Positions 31,298 through 36,734 of a stretch of DNA of 36,734 nt are shown piece by piece. The notes under the pieces were generated by a model. That model searched no databases. It was given only the letters and a program-made list of their open reading frames with translations, and had not been told where the DNA came from. The DNA is from Bog-473 sp036491435 (GTDB taxonomy: Bacteria > Actinomycetota > Acidimicrobiia > Acidimicrobiales > RAAP-2), in contig DASXBZ010000173.1 in NCBI GenBank assembly GCA_036491435.1, positions 1 through 36,734 of the forward strand. The letters are read 5' to 3'. Positions within the stretch are counted from its first letter, which is position 1. Each line of letters begins with the position of its first letter. A program made the position numbers and the translations under genes.

Positions 31298-31624
31298 TCA
31301 GCGCCAGCCGACGCGTCGCAGCACGTGGGAGCGGCACCGCGCCACCCGGGCGCTCTCGAAGTCGCACTCGTCCTCGAGGAGGCACCCGCAGCTGATGGCT
31401 TGTCCGTGACAGGCGGGGCATCGTTCGAGCCCGCAGCCTGGGTGGTGCACTCCGCCGATCGGGGTGCCACAGTCGCGGCACTCCTCGGGCTCATAGCGGT
31501 GCCGCGGCCGCGGTTCCTGGCCCCAGCGGATGGGCAGGTAGGCCCTGCCGTCGATGACGACCGGGTCGGTCAGACAGCTGATCCCATCGGATCTTTCGCC
31601 GCCGCAGTGTCCACAGATCGCCAT
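31298..31624 (-). CDS. Small Cys-rich zinc-ribbon protein of unknown function
   Basis: The protein is 108 residues from the ATG at 31624, with a GGAGGG Shine-Dalgarno. It has many paired cysteines: MAICGHCGGERSDGISC, EECRDCGTPIGGVHHPGCGLERCPACHGQAISCGC, and CRSH near the end. The spacing (CxxC, CxxC, HHxGC, CxxC, CxC) suggests two or three zinc sites. The rest has a conserved-looking AYLPIRWGQEPRPRHR stretch. I recall similar small proteins in actinobacteria but no known function. The gene is convergent with the MDMPI-like gene and divergent from the SDR gene. Confidence 0.8.
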   Translation of the reverse strand: MAICGHCGGERSDGISCLTDPVVIDGRAYLPIRWGQEPRPRHRYEPEECRDCGTPIGGVHHPGCGLERCPACHGQAISCGCLLEDECDFESARVARCRSHVLRRVGWR

Positions 31625-31728
31625 CGACCCTCCTTGCCGCAACCCTGTTGTCGATCTTCCCAGGCCCCTGTGACCGCGGCGCGGATGGCCGACGGGACAC
31701 CAGGGCGACTGCTCTACGCTGCGCTTCC

Positions 31729-32553
31729 ATGACGACGACGAAGAGTGAGACCGAGGATCGGGGAGCGGCGCCCGGGCTGTTGGCGGGCAAGGTGTGTGTC
31801 GTGTCGGGGGTCGGTCCGGGGCTGGGCCGCCAAGCGGCGCGGGCGCTCGCCGCCCACGGCGCCGACGTGGTATTGGCGGCACGCCGGGAGGCCAACCTCC
31901 AAGAGGTGCTCGCCGAGGTGACGGCAGTCGGGGCGCGGGCCCTCGCGGTGCCGACCAACATCGTCGATCCTGACGCGTGTGCCGCTCTGATGGCAGCGGC
32001 GGCCGATGCGTTCGGCGGCATCGACGTGGTCGTGAACAACGCGTTCCGCAGCGATGTCTTCCAGAGCTTCGAGGACGTGGATCTCGCGATCTGGCGCAAG
32101 ATCATGGAAGTCAACCTCTTCGGCTCGCTCCAGATGACGAAGGCCGCGTTGCCGCACCTCCGTGCGCGCGGTGGCGGTTCGGTCGTCAACGTGGCGTCGA
32201 TGGTCACGCGCCAACCCCAGCCGGCCCAAGGCGGGTACGCGATCTCGAAGGGGGCGCTCCTCACGGCGACTCGGGTGCTCGCCTACGAGCTCGGCCCGTC
32301 CAACATCCGCGTCAACGCCGTCGTCCCCGGCTGGATGGCCGGTCCCTCGGTGGACATGTACATCGAGATGACCTCGAGCGGCCGCGGGGTGCCGGCGCAG
32401 GAGGTCATCGACGAGCTCAATGCGCGCGTCCCGCTCGGCCGGATCCCTTCTGACGCCGATGTGGCCGGCGCCATCGTCTATCTGGCTTCGGACCTTTCTG
32501 CGGCCATGACGGGCCAGGCGCTCGACACGAACGGCGGCGAGATCTTCGCCTGA
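31729..32553 (+). CDS. Short-chain dehydrogenase/reductase
   Basis: The protein is 274 residues from the ATG at 31729; the open frame reaches 31648, but those codons are not family-like. The glycine motif is SGVGPGLGR, then VVLAARREANLQEV. The NNAG element is NNAF, a common variant. Active residues are the Ser in VVNVASM and YAISK (Tyr/Lys). The terminus AAMTGQALDTNGGEIFA is typical. It is probably an NADP-dependent oxidoreductase of unknown substrate. No Shine-Dalgarno is visible, and a TACGCT-type -10 about 15 bp upstream suggests a leaderless transcript. The small Cys-rich gene is divergent, 104 bp away. Confidence 0.93.
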   Translation: MTTTKSETEDRGAAPGLLAGKVCVVSGVGPGLGRQAARALAAHGADVVLAARREANLQEVLAEVTAVGARALAVPTNIVDPDACAALMAAAADAFGGIDVVVNNAFRSDVFQSFEDVDLAIWRKIMEVNLFGSLQMTKAALPHLRARGGGSVVNVASMVTRQPQPAQGGYAISKGALLTATRVLAYELGPSNIRVNAVVPGWMAGPSVDMYIEMTSSGRGVPAQEVIDELNARVPLGRIPSDADVAGAIVYLASDLSAAMTGQALDTNGGEIFA

Positions 32554-32854
32554 GTCGCTTCGGCAGGCGTCCATACGAGTTCGATCGCGCGCGCAACGTT
32601 GTTGCATCTCTTGTCACGCACGTTGACTTGCTGAAGTCGTTCCGCCAAAGTTGTCGGACTATGGCTCGTGTGCTTCGCATTCGACACCTACGGGGACGGA
32701 AAAGGTCCTCGTCGCACACGCCATCGCGCTCATTCGTCGAAGTGTGAGCTCGAGGGCGGCGCGCGGCGTCGCCCGACGACCCCAACCGACGACACATCTG
32801 CTGGCAAGCCAGCTCTGACTCGACGCGCCCGCGCGCGTCCCACTGAGAAATGAC
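32554..32854. other. Intergenic region upstream of the AAA ATPase gene
   Basis: About 300 bp have no supported gene. Two small inverted repeats are visible: GCAAC-GTT-GTTGC at 32593-32605 and GACTT-GCTG-AAGTC at 32625-32638. The latter overlaps a TTGACT that could be a -35 element, but no convincing -10 was found. Promoter signals are therefore tentative. Confidence 0.4.
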
Positions 32855-33943
32855 ATGAACGAAAAGACGAGCACCGCGCAGCGCATGGCCGCGTTCGACG
32901 ACTCCGATTCGGTGACCGACGCCATCGACCTGCTGTTCATCGAGCACTACGTCTCGGGGAGTCACCCCTTCGCGCGGAGCTCCTTCCTGCCGCGCGTCCG
33001 CAAGGACGCGACCCTGATGCCGCCTGGTTCGCAACCCATCCGGATCGCCTTGAATGACGGCGTGCGCTCCGTCATGGCGTCGGGCCCGGGCTGGCTGCTC
33101 TGCGCCGTTCGTTGGCCGCACGGCCACGCTCGCGTGTCCGTTGTGGCCCAGTCGGAGGAGCTGGCTCAGGAGATCTTTGCCCAGGCCATCGAGGGTGCGG
33201 TCCCCCCGCCGCCTGTGTTCGACCGCTCAAAGGTCGACGTGGGCTTCTGGCACATGGGCGGCCACGGTCCGATGCGCTCGGTCCGGACGCTGACGGTGCC
33301 GGGATGGCGGGCGATCCGGACCAGCTACGGTGCCGGTGCGGCCAGTGCCTTCGACGGGTTGATGGCGATGACCCGCAAGGCCCTCCCGGGAAAGCTGCTC
33401 CTCCTGCACGGTCCCCCCGGGACCGGCAAGACCACCGCGCTCCGCTCGCTGTCCGACGCGTGGCGCGCCTGGTGCCAGTTCGATTACGTCCTCGATCCCG
33501 AGCGGCTCTTCAGCGATGCCGCGTACCTCCTCAACATCGCTTTGGGCGATGACGAACAGGAGGGCGTCGGCCGCTGCCGCCTCCTCATCCTCGAGGATTG
33601 TGACGAACTCATCGCAGCGAGCGCGAAGCAGCGCTCCGGACAGGGCCTCGCCCGCTTGCTGAATCTCACCGACGGACTGCTCGGACAGGGTCTGTCGTTG
33701 CTCGTTGCGATCACCACGAACGAGGCCTTGAGCACCCTTCACCCGGCGGTGGTCCGGGCCGGACGGTGTATCGCCCAGATCGAGGTTGAGAACCTGAGTG
33801 CCTCCGAGGCACAGGCATGGCTGGGACGGCCGTTGCCGGAGCGGGCGGAGGGCTACTCGCTGGCCGAGCTCTTTGCGCTCAAGGACGGCACCGAGCCGGT
33901 ACGGGCGACGGCGGCGCCGGCGTCTGTGGGCCAGTACCTCTAA
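32855..33943 (+). CDS. DUF5925-like protein with AAA ATPase domain
   Basis: The protein is 362 residues. The N-terminal ~150 residues (DAIDLLFIEHYVSGSHPFARSS, GPGWLLCAVRWPHGHARVSVVA, DVGFWHMGGHGPMRSVRTL) fit the DUF5925 domain found in front of actinobacterial AAA proteins. The ATPase part has Walker A LLLHGPPGTGKTT at about 180-192, Walker B LLILEDCDEL near 243, a sensor Asn in LVAITTNEAL and an Arg in HPAVVRAGRC. It should hydrolyse ATP to remodel an unknown partner in the cytoplasm. The Shine-Dalgarno is weak. It is convergent with the LCP gene across about 230 bp. Confidence 0.88.
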   Translation: MNEKTSTAQRMAAFDDSDSVTDAIDLLFIEHYVSGSHPFARSSFLPRVRKDATLMPPGSQPIRIALNDGVRSVMASGPGWLLCAVRWPHGHARVSVVAQSEELAQEIFAQAIEGAVPPPPVFDRSKVDVGFWHMGGHGPMRSVRTLTVPGWRAIRTSYGAGAASAFDGLMAMTRKALPGKLLLLHGPPGTGKTTALRSLSDAWRAWCQFDYVLDPERLFSDAAYLLNIALGDDEQEGVGRCRLLILEDCDELIAASAKQRSGQGLARLLNLTDGLLGQGLSLLVAITTNEALSTLHPAVVRAGRCIAQIEVENLSASEAQAWLGRPLPERAEGYSLAELFALKDGTEPVRATAAPASVGQYL

Positions 33944-33967
33944 CAACCCTCCCCCGGTCGTCCACTC

Positions 33968-34020
33968 GCGGGGCCCCGCTTCTGCGATCACACCCGAAAG
34001 CGGTCCGGGGTGTCCCCGGG
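33968..34020. terminator. Candidate GC hairpins between convergent AAA and LCP genes
   Basis: A perfect palindrome GCGGGGCCCCGC (33968-33979) is followed by CCGGGG-TGT-CCCCGG (34005-34019). A wider pair, CACCTGT (34089-34095) and ACAGGTG (34139-34145), also occurs. No T-run follows any of them, so intrinsic termination is uncertain, but the placement between convergent genes fits a two-way terminator. Confidence 0.4.
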
Positions 34021-34175
34021 GGACGCCACGGCTGCCCGCGCGTGGCTGCATCGGATCGGCTCTTCTTTTAATTCTCGGTATAAGGGCACACCTGTATGCA
34101 TGCGCACGCAAGCGCGGCAGGTCGTCACATATACGGCCACAGGTGAGATCCGACCCCGGTCCGCGGCGCCAGCTT

Positions 34176-36212
34176 CTACTTCCCCTCGCCCCCCGTCGCG
34201 GTGCACGAACGCGGATCCCACGGCGCCAGCGGCTCGACGGTCGTGGTGGGCGCCTGGAAGGGCCCGGTGCTCGCGGAGGACCCCGCGGACGTCGTCGGCG
34301 TCGTCGTGCTCGAAGACCCCGCACCGGAACCACCGGCCGCCCCCGTGGTTCCCGCGGCCGAGGTCGGGGTGACGGCCGTCGGCGGCGGGTTGACGCTGAA
34401 CTGGGTCCCGGTGACGACGGTGACCTGCGATCCGGGCTGCACCTGCGACGGGTCGTCGGCCATGATCACGGCGCCGGTCATGGAGTTCGCCACGGCCTGG
34501 GCGGCGGCGAGGTTGGCCTCCGTCTTCTTCGAGTAGTAGACGACCGTTTCGGCTTCCCGGCCGACGGGAGTGCTGTCCCCCAGCGAACCGATGTTGAAGC
34601 CCAGGGCCTTGAGGCTGGCCGCCGTGTTCGACGCCTGATTGGTCGTGCCCGAGCCGTTCATCACGGAGACCGTGATCGACGACGGCGACGGCAGTGCGCC
34701 GCCCGAATAAGTGTCCTCGTTCGCCTTCAAGCCCAAGAACCTGTCGACAGCGGCGTGGTCCTGAGGTTCCGTCGGAAACTCGATGTCGCCGTAGCTCCCT
34801 CCCTGGTACACGTAGTCACCGAATTGGTCGACCTGCACCGGCACCGTCAACTGAGGCGCCTTGTTCACGTTGACGTTGTGATACGTCAACACGAGGCTGA
34901 TCATGTCGGTGGCGGAGAACCCGGAATCGACGGTGAGGTCGCCGACAACGCCCGACACGAGCGCGTTGTCTGTGAGCGGATTGCCAAGGCCCTTCGCCTT
35001 GACGGCCGACGCCAGGACGCGCAGGAACTCGTGGTTCCTCCGGATGCGCGCCAGGTCGCTCTCGTTCTCCTTGGGCCAGTAGTAGGGATCGGTCGTGGTG
35101 ACGCCGGGCGGCTTGTACTGCAGGTGGCGCGCCCGGACGACCTCGAGCGCCGAGGTCCCGTTGAGCCCGATGCATCCCGTCGTCCGGATGTCCAATCCCG
35201 AGAAGGAATCGAAGATCGGCTCGGGAAAGTACATATGGATGCCGCCGAGCGCGTTGACCACGTTCATGAAGCTGTCAAAGTTGAGCTCGACAAAGTGTTG
35301 AATGGGGATGCCGAGGTCCTCTTCGACTGCACTGATTAACTGGTCAGGTCCTTGATAGAGCGCGGCGTCGATCTTGTTGGCCCCGTCGGACCGTGCATTT
35401 GGCACGAACAGATCCCGTGGGATCGACAGGATCGACACCTTGTTCTTGGCCGGATTCAGGTGCAGGAGCATCACGACGTCGCTGTTGACCCCAGTGACGC
35501 CCTGCGAGCACAGGCCGAATTGGGGATTCTGCACCTTGAGCGCGCAGCGCGAGGTCGAGCCGATCATCAAGATGTTCTCGGTTCCGGCGTCCGCGCCCTT
35601 CCCCGGTGCCGATGTGAGGTTGTGCAGATCGATGTGGTGGATCTCGCGGTTGAGATACCACCCGTACCCCGCGGCCGCGCCGGCGACGAGCACGAGCACG
35701 AGAAAGAGCGAACCGAGGACGTAGACCACCTTGCGACGCGTCGAGCGCCTTTCCTTCGGTGCGGCGTGCGCCGGCCCCCCGGACCCGGTCCCTCGTCCGC
35801 CTCGGTCACCGCCTCCGCCTCCACCTCTCGCTCCGCCCCGCTCCGACTCCTCGATCTGCCGACCCAGCTCGTGGAGTCCGCGCTCGACCGGGTTGTCGGC
35901 GGGGTCGACCGGGGAGGCCGCCGGCGCGGCGGCACCTTCGGCTCCGACGTGAGGAGGATCCGGCTGCGCGTGCATCTGCGCCGCCGCCGCCGGGGCCGCT
36001 GCGGGCCACGGCATCTCGTCGTCCGCACCGGCGTCTGCACCCGTGGCCTCCGGTGGCGTCGGGGGATCGCTCCGACTGCCGGCATCGGCCGGCATCGGGC
36101 CTTCCCCGCCCGAATCTTCGGCCGCCGGAACCGAATCGGCGTTGTCGATCTGCCGGCCGAGGTCGTGGAGACCCTGGTGGACGGGATCGTTTTCGGGGTT
36201 TAGGGGGCTCAT
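34176..36212 (-). CDS. LytR-CpsA-Psr (LCP) family protein with LytR_C domain
   Basis: The protein is 678 residues. A long cytoplasmic N terminus (1-160, Pro/Ala/Gly-rich) carries a 15-residue motif twice (residues 9-23 and 107-121: NPV..GLH.LGRQI). A single membrane helix spans 161-187. The LCP domain is at about 211-420 with ENILMIGSTSR, SDVVMLLHLNP, LSIPRDLFV, KIDAALYQG, FVELNFDSFMNVVNALGGI and VVRARHL; the catalytic Asp and the Arg of SIPRD and VRARH are present, while the usual GSDSR reads GSTSR. LytR_C lies at about 525-620 (SVMNGSGTTNQASNTAASLKALGF). A Thr/Ser-rich tail ends the chain. LCP enzymes attach teichoic acid-like, arabinogalactan or capsular polymers to peptidoglycan outside the membrane. 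A clear Shine-Dalgarno is lacking. Confidence 0.94.
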   Translation of the reverse strand: MSPLNPENDPVHQGLHDLGRQIDNADSVPAAEDSGGEGPMPADAGSRSDPPTPPEATGADAGADDEMPWPAAAPAAAAQMHAQPDPPHVGAEGAAAPAASPVDPADNPVERGLHELGRQIEESERGGARGGGGGGDRGGRGTGSGGPAHAAPKERRSTRRKVVYVLGSLFLVLVLVAGAAAGYGWYLNREIHHIDLHNLTSAPGKGADAGTENILMIGSTSRCALKVQNPQFGLCSQGVTGVNSDVVMLLHLNPAKNKVSILSIPRDLFVPNARSDGANKIDAALYQGPDQLISAVEEDLGIPIQHFVELNFDSFMNVVNALGGIHMYFPEPIFDSFSGLDIRTTGCIGLNGTSALEVVRARHLQYKPPGVTTTDPYYWPKENESDLARIRRNHEFLRVLASAVKAKGLGNPLTDNALVSGVVGDLTVDSGFSATDMISLVLTYHNVNVNKAPQLTVPVQVDQFGDYVYQGGSYGDIEFPTEPQDHAAVDRFLGLKANEDTYSGGALPSPSSITVSVMNGSGTTNQASNTAASLKALGFNIGSLGDSTPVGREAETVVYYSKKTEANLAAAQAVANSMTGAVIMADDPSQVQPGSQVTVVTGTQFSVNPPPTAVTPTSAAGTTGAAGGSGAGSSSTTTPTTSAGSSASTGPFQAPTTTVEPLAPWDPRSCTATGGEGK

Positions 36213-36464
36213 GATCCAGTGTTCAGAATGACGTACGACCTCTATTCCTGGTAGTGGTCGACGCCCGCGCCCCCGAGACGGCTCCGGAGATAGTGGCCGG
36301 AACGGGAAAGCAGCCTAGCGAGGACGGCGTGAAAGGGGCATTCATGGGCGCGGCAGCCCGCGAGCACGTTGGTCGACCTGGCGCAACATCACCGGTCGTC
36401 TTCGCACCGCAGTTCGCACCAGTTTCTGCTCTCCCAGTTCCGGCGGCGATCCCATACTTGACAC

Positions 36465-36734
36465 ATGGTCGCGAGGAGCGCGGGATTGCTGCTGTACCGG
36501 GTAACCGACGACGGAGCGGTCGAGGTCCTGCTCGCGCACCCGGGCGGGCCGTTCTGGGCCAGGAAGGACGCCGGCGTCTGGTCGATCCCCAAGGGCGAGT
36601 ACGACGCGTCCGACGACGCCCTCGCCGCGGCCCGGCGCGAATTCCGCGAAGAAGTCGGGCTGGACGTGCCCGCCGGAGATCCCGTTCCGCTCGGCGAACG
36701 GCGCCAGCCGAGCGGAATGTGGGTGATGGCGTGG
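36465..36734 (+). CDS. Nudix hydrolase, N-terminal part (3' truncated by window edge)
   Basis: The ATG at 36465 opens a frame without stop to the window end. It encodes MVARSAGLLLYRV, VEVLLAHPGGPFWARKDAGVWSIPKGEYDAS, then the Nudix box. The box reads GEYDASDDALAAARREFREEVGL, matching Gx5Ex7REUxEExGU with Asp in place of the first Glu after G; the essential REFREE is intact. It resembles bacterial Nudix proteins with the PKGEY start that act on dinucleoside polyphosphates or NTPs. It is divergent from the LCP gene across 252 bp. CATACT about 13 bp upstream could be a -10, so it may be leaderless. The end of the gene is not in the window. Confidence 0.9.
   Translation, partial: MVARSAGLLLYRVTDDGAVEVLLAHPGGPFWARKDAGVWSIPKGEYDASDDALAAARREFREEVGLDVPAGDPVPLGERRQPSGMWVMAW

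Overview
The window is GC-rich DNA (roughly 65% by eye) with compact gene packing, frequent GTG starts and ATGA/GTGA stop-start overlaps. A PknG-type kinase, SARP-type regulator, mycothiol-dependent-isomerase-family (MDMPI/DinB) proteins, an LCP cell-wall ligase, DHA2 transporters and several SDR, CoA-transferase and thioesterase genes point to an actinobacterium. An acidimicrobial or related deep-branching lineage is plausible but is inference only.

Region 1 (1-4927, + strand) is a tightly coupled phospho-signalling operon. It holds the C-terminal part of a PknG-like Ser/Thr kinase with its TPR tail, a PP2C phosphatase with an N-terminal zinc ribbon, a von Willebrand A protein with an intact MIDAS and a C-terminal Cys pair, and a double-zinc-ribbon/FHA/winged-helix/BTAD (SARP) regulator. 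Kinase, phosphatase, metal-binding adaptor and phosphothreonine-reading transcription factor are encoded together. This is the strongest candidate in the window for a little-described system.

Region 2 (4969-10877) is metabolic: thiolase (-), PaaI-type thioesterase and ComF-like phosphoribosyltransferase (+), then SDR, pirin, aldo/keto reductase and a small ASCH-like protein (-).

Region 3 (10945-19611) carries a secreted GH16 glycosidase divergent from a DHA2-type drug exporter with a sharp palindrome between them, a membrane GAF-GGDEF-EAL c-di-GMP enzyme, and a second MFS exporter. That exporter is preceded by a long structured leader containing a 9-codon ORF with a perfect Shine-Dalgarno and several inverted repeats, which looks like an attenuator. 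An SDR with an unusual glycine loop follows.

Region 4 (19661-26995) holds a polytopic membrane protein (-), tRNA-Ile(GAT) with encoded CCA, a large secreted alkaline-phosphatase-superfamily protein, a displaced or degenerate tRNA-Ile fragment that forms a direct repeat with the intact tRNA, a membrane-anchored SGNH protein, a TesB-like thioesterase and tRNA-Ala(TGC).

Region 5 (27139-36734) has a GMC oxidoreductase, a CaiB/BaiF CoA-transferase, a frameshifted MDMPI-family pseudogene next to an intact MDMPI-like gene, a small Cys-rich protein, an SDR, a DUF5925-like AAA ATPase, an LCP protein with a duplicated N-terminal motif, and the start of a Nudix hydrolase cut by the window end.
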